The notes under the pieces are model-generated. The model saw nothing but the letters and a program-made list of their open reading frames with translations, ran no database searches and was not told the DNA's origin. Below are positions 29,410 through 37,570 of a stretch of 64,000 nucleotides of DNA, one piece after another; position 1 is the first letter of the stretch, and each line of letters starts with the position of its first letter. The DNA is from Sphaerotilus montanus (GTDB taxonomy: Bacteria; Pseudomonadota; Gammaproteobacteria; Burkholderiales; Burkholderiaceae_C). The stretch is from assembly GCF_013410775.1 (NCBI RefSeq), contig NZ_JACCFH010000001.1:930001-994000 (forward strand), given 5' to 3'. A program made the position numbers and the translations under genes.

Positions 29410-29802
29410 TCAGCGCTTGCTGAACTGCTTCCTGCGACGTGCGCCGTGCAGACCGACCTTCTTCCGCTCGACTTCACGCGCATCGCGCGTCACGAAGCCG
29501 GCGTGGCTCAGTTCGGGCTTGAGCGTCGCGTCATAGTCGATCAGCGCGCGGGTCACACCGTGACGCACCGCACCAGCCTGACCGGACTCGCCGCCGCCAT
29601 GCACGTTGACCTTGATGTCGAAGGTTTCGACATTGTTGGTCAGGAACAGCGGCTGCTTGACGATCATGATCGAGGTCTGGCGGCCGAAGTACTCTTCGAC
29701 CGACTTGCCGTTGACCGTGATCAGGCCGGAGCCCTTCTTGATGAAGACACGTGCGACCGACGACTTGCGACGGCCCGTGCCATAGTTCCAATCACCAATC
29801 AT
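29410..29802 (-). CDS. rpsI: 30S ribosomal protein S9
   Basis: 130 residues, exactly the usual length. [13 protein letters not shown] at the N-terminus, the signature [20 protein letters not shown], and the basic tail ending RRRKQFSKR whose last Arg reaches the P-site tRNA. Second gene of the conserved rplM-rpsI pair, 9 bp after rplM, closed by a strong terminator. Confidence 0.99.
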   Translation of the reverse strand: MIGDWNYGTGRRKSSVARVFIKKGSGLITVNGKSVEEYFGRQTSIMIVKQPLFLTNNVETFDIKVNVHGGGESGQAGAVRHGVTRALIDYDATLKPELSHAGFVTRDAREVERKKVGLHGARRRKQFSKR

Positions 29803-29811
29803 GACGGCTCC

Positions 29812-30240
29812 TTAGATGTCCAGCGACTTGGGCTGCTGAGCGGCGTGCGGGTGTTCACCACCGGCATAGACCTTCAGCTTCTTGATCATCGCGTAGCCCA
29901 GCGGACCCTTCGGGAGCATGCCCTTGACGGCCTTCTCGATGGCGCGACCAGGGTGCTTGGCCTGCATGTCCTTGAACTTGGTGCCGTAGATACCGCCCGG
30001 GTGACCCGAGTGACGGTAGTACACCTTCTGTTCGGCCTTGTTGCCGGTCACACGGATCTTGTCCGCGTTCACGATGACGATGAAGTCACCGGTATCCACG
30101 TGAGGCGTGTAGATTGCCTTGTGCTTGCCGCGCAGGCGGAGGGCGACTTCGCTGGCCACCCGTCCGAGAATCTTGTCTGTCGCGTCAATCACAAACCAGT
30201 CATGCACGACTTCGGCCGGCTTGGCGCTGAAAGTCTTCAT
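29812..30240 (-). CDS. rplM: 50S ribosomal protein L13
   Basis: 142 residues, the standard length, from the ATG at 30240 ([20 protein letters not shown]). Signatures: [20 protein letters not shown] and [14 protein letters not shown], then [12 protein letters not shown]. An in-frame extension to 30387 is not used. It assembles early into the large subunit. First gene of rplM-rpsI; the 168-bp upstream region contains a long hairpin. Confidence 0.99.
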   Translation of the reverse strand: MKTFSAKPAEVVHDWFVIDATDKILGRVASEVALRLRGKHKAIYTPHVDTGDFIVIVNADKIRVTGNKAEQKVYYRHSGHPGGIYGTKFKDMQAKHPGRAIEKAVKGMLPKGPLGYAMIKKLKVYAGGEHPHAAQQPKSLDI

Positions 30241-30351
30241 GGCAAATCTCTTTGCAGTTCGGTTTGCTGGCTGCTGAAACGAAGCCTTCGGCGCTGCTTG
30301 TGATTGCAGCCTCTCGGGTCTTCGTGGATGTTGACCATCCCTTTTTCCGCG

Positions 30352-30379
30352 CAGCCGTGGGCGGAAAAGCCCACGACTG
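30352..30379 (-). other. Long hairpin between the BMP gene and rplM
   Basis: Eleven-pair stem (one wobble) around a TTTTCC loop on the minus strand. No T tract follows, only GCGCGGAAAAAGGG. It could mark the 3' end of the BMP transcript or form part of the rplM leader, where L13 operons are often autoregulated. The sequence does not decide. Confidence 0.45.
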
Positions 30380-30408
30380 TAGCACAACAGAACCGGACGA
30401 TCCGGGGA

Positions 30409-31569
30409 TCAGTTGCCGCTCGGCACCTTGCCTTCGACGCCCTTGACGTAGAAGTTGATGCCCGACATGAACTTGTCGTCGGCCACCGCGTCCTTGGCCA
30501 GCACGGTCTTGCCATCCTGGCCGACGATCGGGCCCTTCCAGATCACGAAGCTGCCGTCGGTCAGGCCGGCCTTGACCTTGGCAACCTTGTCCTTGACCTC
30601 GGCAGGCACCTTGTCGGAGATCGACACGACATCGATCGCGCCCTCCTTGACGCCCCACCACACGCCACCCGTCGCCCAGGTACCGTCCAGCGCATCCTTG
30701 ACGGCCTTCTTGTAGTACGGCGTCCAGTTGATGACGGCCGAGGCCAGGTGCGAGTTGGGGCCGAACTTGCTCATGTCCGAGTCCCAGCCGAAGGCGAACT
30801 TGCCCTTTTCCTCGGCCTTCTGCAGCACGGCGCTGGAGTCGGTGTTCTGGAACAGCACGTCGGCGCCGCCCGAGATCAGGCTGCCGGCGCCCTCGCCTTC
30901 CTTCGGCGGATCGAACCACTTGTTGACCCAGACCACCTTGGTCTTGATCTTCGGGTTCACGCTCTGCGCACCGAGGGTGAAGGAGTTGATGTTGCGGATC
31001 ACCTCGGGGATGGGGATCGAGCCGACCACGCCCAGCGTGTTCGACTTGGTCATCGAGCCGGCGATGACACCGGCCATGTACGCGCCCTCGTAGGTGCGGC
31101 TGTCGTACGTGCGCATGTTCGGCGCCGACTTGTAGCCGGTGGCGTGCTCGAACTTGACATCGGGCGTGTCGGCGGCGACCTTGAGCATCGGCTCCATGTA
31201 GCCGAAGGTGGTGCCGAAGACCAGCTTGTTGCCCTGGCCGACCAGGTCGCGCATGACACGCTCGGCGTCCGCGGACTCGGGCACGTTCTCGACGAAGGAG
31301 GTGACGATCTTGTCGCCGAACTCGGCCTCGATCGCCTTGCGGGCGCTGTCATGGGCGAAGGTCCAGCCAGCATCGCCCACCGGGCCGACGTAGGCGAAGG
31401 CGACCTTGAGCGGCTCGGGCTTCTTGGGGGCTTCTGCGGCAGGTGCAGAGGCGGGCGCAGCAGCAGGCGCCGCTTCTTCCTTCTTGCCACAGCCGACCAG
31501 GGCGGCGGTGGCGGCCAGTGCGGCCCAGCCGGACGCCCGGATCAGGGTGCGCTTCGAGAGCTTGGACAT
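30409..31569 (-). CDS. BMP-family ABC transporter substrate-binding lipoprotein
   Basis: 386 residues. The signal sequence ends in ALVGCG (lipobox Cys about 27), followed by an Ala/Pro/Glu linker, then the BMP domain: VAFAYVGPVGDAGWTFAHDSARKAIE, KLVFGTTFGYMEPMLKVAAD, GAYMAGVIAGSMTKSN, VLFQNTDSSAVLQKAEEKGKFAFGWDSDM. BMP (PnrA-like) proteins bind nucleosides or purine-type ligands. The start has AGGAGAAACC upstream. It ends the importer set (ATPase, two permeases, binding protein) next to guanine deaminase and xanthine dehydrogenase, which favours a purine or purine-nucleoside ligand (inference). Confidence 0.94.
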   Translation of the reverse strand: MSKLSKRTLIRASGWAALAATAALVGCGKKEEAAPAAAPASAPAAEAPKKPEPLKVAFAYVGPVGDAGWTFAHDSARKAIEAEFGDKIVTSFVENVPESADAERVMRDLVGQGNKLVFGTTFGYMEPMLKVAADTPDVKFEHATGYKSAPNMRTYDSRTYEGAYMAGVIAGSMTKSNTLGVVGSIPIPEVIRNINSFTLGAQSVNPKIKTKVVWVNKWFDPPKEGEGAGSLISGGADVLFQNTDSSAVLQKAEEKGKFAFGWDSDMSKFGPNSHLASAVINWTPYYKKAVKDALDGTWATGGVWWGVKEGAIDVVSISDKVPAEVKDKVAKVKAGLTDGSFVIWKGPIVGQDGKTVLAKDAVADDKFMSGINFYVKGVEGKVPSGN

Positions 31570-31643
31570 GGTTTCTCCTTCGTCAGTCAGTCGGTCAGAC
31601 TATTGGTGAACAACGCAATGGAACAGCGGATTATCGACTCCGC

Positions 31644-32573
31644 TCAGGAACCCGGGAAGAACGGCTTGCCGATCGACGCCGGCATGTTGGCGCGGATCCA
31701 CGCGGGGTTCCGCGAGATCAGCACCAGCACCACGATGGTGGCGACATAGGGCAGCGCGGTGAGCAGCTGGCTCGGCAGTTCGACCCCTTCGCCCTGCAGG
31801 TGGAACTGCAGCATCGTCACGCCGCCGAAGAGGTAGGCCCCCAGCAGCACGCGCACCGGCCGCCAGGTCGCGAAGGTCGTCAGCGCCAGCGCGATCCAGC
31901 CCTTGCCGGCCGTCATGCCCTCGACCCACAGCGGCGTGTAGATCACCGACAGATAAGCGCCCGCGACCCCGCACAGCGCCCCGCCCGCCATCACCGCCAG
32001 CAGCCGGATGCGCCGCACCGGATAGCCCAGCGCATGCGCCGACTCCGGTGACTCGCCCACCGCGCGCAGCACGAGGCCCGCCCGCGAGCGGTAGAGGAAC
32101 CACACCAGCGCGACCATCAGCGCGATCGTCAGGTAGACCATCGGGTGCTGCTTGAAGAAGGCGGGGCCGATGAAGGGAATGTCGGACAGCACGGGGATGT
32201 CGAAATGCGGTCGCTCGGCCAGCTTCTCCTGCGTGTAGCGGATGCCGACAAAGGCAGAGAAGCCGCCGCCGAACAGGCTGAGCGCGAGTCCCGTGGCGTA
32301 CTGGTTGGTGTTCAGCCAGATCACCAGCACGCCGAACGCCGCCGCCATCAGCGCGCCCGCGCCCGCCCCGGCCGCGAAGGCCAGCCAGTCGTTGCCGGTG
32401 TGCACCGAGGTGGCGAACCCCGCGACCGCCGCCACCAGCATCATCCCCTCGGCGCCGAGGTTGAGCACGCCGGCCCGCTCGTTGATCAGCAGCCCGAGGC
32501 CGGCGATGGCCAGCACGGTGCCCGCGTTCAGCGACGCCGCCAGCAGCAGCGCGTATTCGTTCATTCCACTCAT
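31644..32573 (-). CDS. Nucleoside-type ABC transporter permease, second subunit
   Basis: 309 residues from the ATG at 32573, overlapping the first permease by four bases. Eight or more hydrophobic helices. The family-typical LLINERAGVLNLGAEGMMLVAAVAGF is near the N-terminus (BPD_transp_2 fold), with LRAVGESPESAHALGYPVRRIRLLAVMAGG as the cytoplasmic coupling loop. It forms the membrane pore with the larger permease. The BMP gene follows after 74 bp. Confidence 0.95.
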   Translation of the reverse strand: MSGMNEYALLLAASLNAGTVLAIAGLGLLINERAGVLNLGAEGMMLVAAVAGFATSVHTGNDWLAFAAGAGAGALMAAAFGVLVIWLNTNQYATGLALSLFGGGFSAFVGIRYTQEKLAERPHFDIPVLSDIPFIGPAFFKQHPMVYLTIALMVALVWFLYRSRAGLVLRAVGESPESAHALGYPVRRIRLLAVMAGGALCGVAGAYLSVIYTPLWVEGMTAGKGWIALALTTFATWRPVRVLLGAYLFGGVTMLQFHLQGEGVELPSQLLTALPYVATIVVLVLISRNPAWIRANMPASIGKPFFPGS

Positions 32574-33637
32574 GGCTTGGCACTCCAGCGGATGCGGTAG
32601 GCGATCAGCGTGTCGCAGGCCAGCAGCGTGAACAGCAGCAGGCCCTGGAACACGCCGGTCAGCGCCTTGGGCAGGCCCAGGCGCGACTGCGCCAGTTCCC
32701 CGCCGATGTAGAACATGCTCATCAGCACCGCCGAGAACACGATGCCGACCGGGTGCAGCCGCCCGACGAAGGCGACGATGATGGCCGCGAAGCCGTAGCC
32801 GACCGGCACGTACGGCGTGAGCTGTCCGAGCGGACCCACGGCTTCGAGCGCCCCGGCCAACCCGGCCATGCCGCCCGACACCAGCAGCGCCGTCCACAGC
32901 GCCCCACGCGACGAGAACCCGGCGTAACGCGCCGCCGCTGGCGCCAGCCCACCCACCTGCAGCGCAAAGCCACGGTAGGTGCGGAACAGGAAGGCCGTGA
33001 ACGCCACCACCAGCCCCAGCGCGATCAGCACGCCGATGTTGGCGCGCATCCCGTCGATCAGCCGCGGCACCTTGGTCGGTGCGGCGAAGGTGATGGTCTG
33101 CGGGAAATTGAAGCCCTGCGGATCCTTCCACGGGCCGTACACGAGGTAGCTCAGCACCATCTCCGCCACGTAGACCAGCATCAGGCTGACCAGGATCTCG
33201 CTGGCGTTGAAACGGTCGCGCAGCAGCGCCGTGATCGCCGCCCAGGCCATGCCACCGAGCACACCCGCCGCGAGAATGGCCACGACGATCCACTTCGACG
33301 ACGACGCATCCGCCTGCAGCGCCACCCAGCCCGCGGCGATCGCGCCCAGGATGAACTGCCCCTCGGCGCCGATGTTCCACAGGTTGGAGCGGAAACACAC
33401 CGCCAGCCCCAGCGCGATCAGCACCAGCGGCACCGCCTTCACCGCCAGCTCCGACAGCGCCCGCGCGTTCTTCACCGGCTCGACGAAGAAGACCTGCAGG
33501 CCCTTCACCGGATCCTTGCCGAGCAGGGCGAACAGCGCGATGCCGATCAGCACCGTCAGCACCAGCGCGATCAGCGGCGACGCCAGCGACATCACCTGCG
33601 ACGGCTGCGGCCGCGCTTCAAGCTTCAACATGGTCAC
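32570..33637 (-). CDS. Nucleoside-type ABC transporter permease, first subunit
   Basis: 355 residues, multiple hydrophobic helices, BPD_transp_2 fold with FRSNLWNIGAEGQFILGAIAAGWVAL. It has an extra N-terminal helix and periplasmic loop (LGKDPVKGLQVFFVEPVKNARALSELAVKAVP) usual in the YufP/NupP-type partner. It overlaps the ATPase gene upstream by 20 bp (14 if the ATG at 33631 is used) and the second permease by four. Pairs with it to make the channel. Confidence 0.95.
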   Translation of the reverse strand: MTMLKLEARPQPSQVMSLASPLIALVLTVLIGIALFALLGKDPVKGLQVFFVEPVKNARALSELAVKAVPLVLIALGLAVCFRSNLWNIGAEGQFILGAIAAGWVALQADASSSKWIVVAILAAGVLGGMAWAAITALLRDRFNASEILVSLMLVYVAEMVLSYLVYGPWKDPQGFNFPQTITFAAPTKVPRLIDGMRANIGVLIALGLVVAFTAFLFRTYRGFALQVGGLAPAAARYAGFSSRGALWTALLVSGGMAGLAGALEAVGPLGQLTPYVPVGYGFAAIIVAFVGRLHPVGIVFSAVLMSMFYIGGELAQSRLGLPKALTGVFQGLLLFTLLACDTLIAYRIRWSAKP

Positions 33638-35138
33638 GCTCCCACAATCCCGACATCCACGCGCCGATGCGCTCGATGGTGGCGTCCTTGGTCGCGATCG
33701 ACGGCGACACGCGGCCCTGCGCGATGACCACCAGCCGGTCGCAGATCTCGAACAGCTCGTCCAGTTCCTCGCTCACCACCAGCAGCGCGCAGCCCGCGTC
33801 GCGCAGCGCCAGCAGCTCGCCGCGGATCTGCGCCGCTGCGCCCACGTCCACGCCCCAGGTCGGCTGGCTGACGATCAGCAGCTTCGGGTTGGCGGCGATC
33901 TCGCGGCCGACGAGGTACTTCTGCAGGTTGCCGCCCGACAGCGACTTCGCCGCCGACTCCGGCCCGCCCGCCTTGACGTTGAAGCGCCGGATCAGCTCGG
34001 CCGACTGCGCGCGGATCGCGGCCATGTCGAGCCAGCCGGTGCGGCGGTTCACCCCTTCGGTGCGGGTCAGCAGCACGTTGTGCGCGAGCGACAACGTCGG
34101 CACCGCGCCACGGCCGAGGCGCTCTTCCGGCACGAAATGCAGGCCCTGCCGACGCCGTGCCATGGGCGAGGCCTGCGCGATGTCCTGGCCGAAGAGCGTG
34201 ACCGAGCCGGCCGGGGCGCGCCGGTCCTCGCCGGAGAGCGCGGCCATGAGTTCCTGCTGCCCGTTGCCGGACACGCCCGCGATGCCGACGATCTCGCCCG
34301 CGCGGACCTCGAAGCCGATGCGCTCCAGCGTCGTGCCGAACGGGTCTTCCTTCGGCAGCGCCAGCCCGCGCACCGCCAGCGCGACCTCGCCGAGCTTCGC
34401 CGGCCGGTGCTGCAACTGCGGTGGTTCGGCGCCGATCATCAGGCGGGACAACGAGGCGTTGGTTTCCTTCGTCGGATCGACTTCGCCCGTCACCTTGCCA
34501 CCGCGCAGCACGGTGCAGTGGTGGCACAGCGCGCGGATCTCGTCGAGCTTGTGGCTGATGTAGAGGATCGAGCAGCCGTTGGCGGAGAGCTTGCGCAGCG
34601 TGACGAAGAGCTTTTCCACCGCCTGCGGGGTCAGCACCGAGGTCGGCTCGTCGAGGATCAGCAGCTTCGGGTTGGTCAGCAGCGCGCGCACGATCTCGAC
34701 GCGCTGGCGTTCGCCGACGCTCAAGCTGTGCACGGGGCGCAGCGGATCCACGTCCAGCCCGTACTCGCCCGCCACCGCCCGGATGCGCTCGATCACCTGC
34801 GCCAGCGACATCGCCTTGTCGAGGCCGAGCCAGACGTTCTCGGCGGCGGTCAGCGTGTCGAACAGCGAGAAGTGCTGGTAGACCATGCTGATGCCCAGCG
34901 CACGGGCGTGGGCGGGGCTCGCGATCTGCACCGACTGGCCGTTCCAGCGGATCTCGCCCGCGTCGGGTTTCACCGCGCCGTAGATGATCTTCATCATCGT
35001 GGACTTGCCCGCGCCGTTCTCGCCCAGCACGGCGTGGATCTGCCCAGGCGCCACCGTCAGCGCCACGCCATCGTTGGCGCGCACCGCGGGGTACTGCTTG
35101 GTGATGCCCAGGAGTTCCAGGCGGGGGGGAGCAGTCAT
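33618..35138 (-). CDS. Duplicated ATPase of the nucleoside-type ABC importer
   Basis: 506 residues from the ATG at 35138, which has CGGAG eight to nine bases upstream; a longer start at 35162 lacks this. Two fused ABC domains. First: Walker A LGENGAGKST, signature LSVGERQRVEIVRALL, Walker B LLILDEPTSVLTP. Second: degenerate Walker A GVSGNGQQELMAAL, signature SGGNLQKYLVGREI, VSQPTWGVDVG replacing the usual DEPT. One competent and one degenerate site is normal for this RbsA/YufO-like group. It lies 82 bp after guanine deaminase on the same strand. Confidence 0.96.
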   Translation of the reverse strand: MTAPPRLELLGITKQYPAVRANDGVALTVAPGQIHAVLGENGAGKSTMMKIIYGAVKPDAGEIRWNGQSVQIASPAHARALGISMVYQHFSLFDTLTAAENVWLGLDKAMSLAQVIERIRAVAGEYGLDVDPLRPVHSLSVGERQRVEIVRALLTNPKLLILDEPTSVLTPQAVEKLFVTLRKLSANGCSILYISHKLDEIRALCHHCTVLRGGKVTGEVDPTKETNASLSRLMIGAEPPQLQHRPAKLGEVALAVRGLALPKEDPFGTTLERIGFEVRAGEIVGIAGVSGNGQQELMAALSGEDRRAPAGSVTLFGQDIAQASPMARRRQGLHFVPEERLGRGAVPTLSLAHNVLLTRTEGVNRRTGWLDMAAIRAQSAELIRRFNVKAGGPESAAKSLSGGNLQKYLVGREIAANPKLLIVSQPTWGVDVGAAAQIRGELLALRDAGCALLVVSEELDELFEICDRLVVIAQGRVSPSIATKDATIERIGAWMSGLWERDHVEA

Positions 35139-35220
35139 GAACGGACTCCGGGTGAAGGTCATCGCGCAGGTCGTTACGCGGTCGGGCGCACTGAAGCGGT
35201 GCGCATTGTCATGGAAACTG

Positions 35221-36540
35221 TCACGGTTCCGACCCGGGACGCCGGAAAATCGCGTGACCCGCGACCCAGGTGGCCGCGAGGTTGCGCTCGTCGCCCAGCG
35301 TCATCCAGGCAAACACCCGCTCATGCACCTTCCGGGCCCGCCCGTCGCGGTGCTGCGCGACCGGCCCGTGCGCCCAGTCCCACAGCGCCAGATCGGCGGT
35401 GCGGCCGGCGTCGAGCGAGCCGATCTCGTGGTCGAGCCCAAGCGCCTGCGCGGCGCCCAGCGTCGCGCCGTGCAGCGCCTTCCATGCAGTGAGCTTCACG
35501 CCGCGCATCGCCTGCACCTTGTAGGCATCCGCCAGCGTGCGCAGCATCGACAGGCTGGTGCCGCCGCCCACGTCGCTGGCCAGCGTGACGCGCGCGCCCG
35601 CGGCCTCCAGCTCGGGCCACGCGCACAGGCCGCTGCCGAGGAAGAGGTTGGAACTCGGGCTGTGCGCGATCTGGGCGCCGGTGTCGGCGAGCAGCTGGCG
35701 GTCGGCGTCGTCAAGCCAGATGCCGTGGGCGAGCACGGCGCGCTCGTTCAGCAGGCCGGCGCGGTGGTAGACATCAAGGTAGCTGCGCGCCTCGGGGAAC
35801 AGCTCGGCGACCCAGGCGACCTCGGCGCGGTTCTCGGCGACGTGGGTCTGCATGTAGAGGCCGGGAACCTCGCGCATCAGCCGGCCCGCCATCGCGAGCT
35901 GCTCGGGCGTGCTGGTCGGGGCGAAGCGCACGGTCATCGCGTAGGACAGCCGCCCGGTGCCATGCCACTGGTGGATCAGTTCGCGGCTGTCACGTTCGGC
36001 GCCAACCACGTCGTCGCGCAGACCATCCGGCGCGTGGCGGTCCATCAGCACCTTGCCGGCGATCAGGCGCATCCCGCGGCGGTGCGCGCCGGACAGCAGC
36101 GCGTCGGCGGAGGTGCGGTGCACGGTGGGGAAGACGACGGCCGTGGTCGTGCCGTGCGACAGCAGCGCGTCGAGGAAGGTCTCGGCGCCCTGCCCCGCGA
36201 CGACTGGATCGGCGTGGCGCAGCTCGGCCGGGAAGGTGTAGGTGTTCAGCCAGTCGAGCAGCTCGGTGCCGAAGCTGGCGATGACGTCAAGCTGCGGGCT
36301 GTGGACGTGGGTGTCGATGAAGCCGGGGAGCAGCAGGCGGCCGCGGTGGTCTTCGGTCTGCCAGTCCGCGCCGGGGGTGAAGACGCCGGCCGGCTCGGCA
36401 CCGAGGATCTTGCCGTCCTCGACCAGCAGCCAGTGGTCCGGGCGCCAGCGCACGCCGGGCGCGGCGTCGGGCGCGCTCCAGCCCGGGTCGGCGGTGAAAT
36501 CAAGCAGGTCGGCGCGCAGCGCCAGGCGGGATCGGGTCAT
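35221..36540 (-). CDS. guaD: Guanine deaminase
   Basis: Converts guanine to xanthine, the substrate of the XDH encoded next door. 439 residues from the ATG at 36540. Amidohydrolase-fold metal motifs: LPGFIDTHVHSPQ, MQTHVAENRAEV, LAHGIWLDDAD, and the active-site Asp in TLASDVGGGTSLSM. The guanine-deaminase feature HSPSSNLFLGSG is present. It overlaps lysR by four bases, so the two are co-translated. The order lysR-guaD-ABC makes a purine uptake and catabolism operon. Confidence 0.95.
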   Translation of the reverse strand: MTRSRLALRADLLDFTADPGWSAPDAAPGVRWRPDHWLLVEDGKILGAEPAGVFTPGADWQTEDHRGRLLLPGFIDTHVHSPQLDVIASFGTELLDWLNTYTFPAELRHADPVVAGQGAETFLDALLSHGTTTAVVFPTVHRTSADALLSGAHRRGMRLIAGKVLMDRHAPDGLRDDVVGAERDSRELIHQWHGTGRLSYAMTVRFAPTSTPEQLAMAGRLMREVPGLYMQTHVAENRAEVAWVAELFPEARSYLDVYHRAGLLNERAVLAHGIWLDDADRQLLADTGAQIAHSPSSNLFLGSGLCAWPELEAAGARVTLASDVGGGTSLSMLRTLADAYKVQAMRGVKLTAWKALHGATLGAAQALGLDHEIGSLDAGRTADLALWDWAHGPVAQHRDGRARKVHERVFAWMTLGDERNLAATWVAGHAIFRRPGSEP

Positions 36541-37499
36541 GAGAGGGCCAGAGGTTGAGCGGTGAGGCGGCGGGCGACATCGCGCACCGTCTCGCGCAGC
36601 CAGCGCAGCGACGCGGCGCTGTGCGTCACGTCGTGCCAGAGCTGGTAGTACGTCATCGAAGGAAAGGCGATCGGGCTGGGCACGATGCGCAGCGGCAGCC
36701 GCTCCAGGTGGCGCAGGCAGAACAGCCGCCCGGTGGTCAGCACGAGAGAAGACTGCGCCAGCATCGTCGGCACCAGCGCGAAATGCGGGCTGCGCACGAC
36801 GATGCGCCGACGCAGGCCGAGGCGGTCGAGGTGTTCGTCGATGACGCCGTGGCCGCCGGTGTGCAAGGCGGTCGGGGCGACGTGGTCGGACTCCAGATAG
36901 TGCGCGGGTGTCCACTCGTCGGGACGGCGCGCGGCGAGGTGGTCGGCACCGACGAGGCAGACGATCTCGTCGGAGAAGAGCCGGCCGATGTGCAGCTCGG
37001 CGGGTGGCTCCAGCCAGTTGCCGATCACCAGATCCACCTCGCCGCGGGCGAGCCTGGCGCGGTAGTCGAACTCGGCCGACAGCGCGTGGATGGTGACCCG
37101 GGCGCGGGGCGCTTCCTGGCGCAGCCGGGTGACGAGGGCGGGCAGGAAGAGCGGGTCGATGTAGTCGCTGGCGGCGATGCGGAACTCGATCTCGGCCGCC
37201 CCGGGCGTGAAGGCGCGGCTGCCGGACTTGCCGCCGAAGAGCTGCTCGGCGCTGCGCAGCAGGGTCTCGGCCGGCTCCATCAGCTGCAGCGCGACCTCGG
37301 TCGGCACCATGCCGCTGCCCGCCCGCACCAGCAGCGGGTCGCCGATCAGCGCGCGCAGCCGCTTGAGCTGTGCGCTGACAACCGGCTGGGTGGAGGACAG
37401 GTGCATCGCGGCCCGCGAGACACTGCGTTCGGAGATCACGGTGTGGAAGACCCTGACGAGATGAAGCTCGATGGTGTCGAAAACGGGGCGGCTCGTCAT
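36537..37499 (-). CDS. LysR-type transcriptional regulator of the purine genes
   Basis: 320 residues. The N-terminal winged HTH (about 8-68) has VFHTVISERSVSRAAMHLSSTQPVVSAQLKRLRALIGDPLLVR. The effector-binding domain runs about 95-300. It is divergent from xdhA with only about 70 bp between starts, the classic LysR arrangement, and is the first gene of the guaD/importer operon. It probably controls both sides in response to a purine such as xanthine, guanine or urate (inference). Confidence 0.93.
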   Translation of the reverse strand: MTSRPVFDTIELHLVRVFHTVISERSVSRAAMHLSSTQPVVSAQLKRLRALIGDPLLVRAGSGMVPTEVALQLMEPAETLLRSAEQLFGGKSGSRAFTPGAAEIEFRIAASDYIDPLFLPALVTRLRQEAPRARVTIHALSAEFDYRARLARGEVDLVIGNWLEPPAELHIGRLFSDEIVCLVGADHLAARRPDEWTPAHYLESDHVAPTALHTGGHGVIDEHLDRLGLRRRIVVRSPHFALVPTMLAQSSLVLTTGRLFCLRHLERLPLRIVPSPIAFPSMTYYQLWHDVTHSAASLRWLRETVRDVARRLTAQPLALS

Positions 37500-37570
37500 A
37501 CGTGCATTCTGATACTGGTCATCACCCTAGACCCATAGCGAGAACCATGCAAAGGAGTATGTTCGGCGCC
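37500..37570. promoter_or_regulatory. lysR/xdhA divergent promoter region
   Basis: Seventy-one bases between the lysR ATG and the chosen xdhA start must hold both promoters and the LysR site. It contains GGT-CATC-ACC (37517-37526), a short inverted repeat inside a T-rich segment, the best candidate for a T-N11-A type LysR box. AAAGGAG at 37551-37557 is the xdhA ribosome site. Confidence 0.4.

Noticed and set aside
31644-33398. 584-codon frame apparently fusing two permeases
   Set aside because: The upstream half is a shadow of the first permease; the real second permease begins at 32573 with a four-base overlap.
35139-35220. Purine riboswitch upstream of the ABC ATPase
   Set aside because: Only 82 bp lie between guaD and the ATPase gene, with no recognisable aptamer core.
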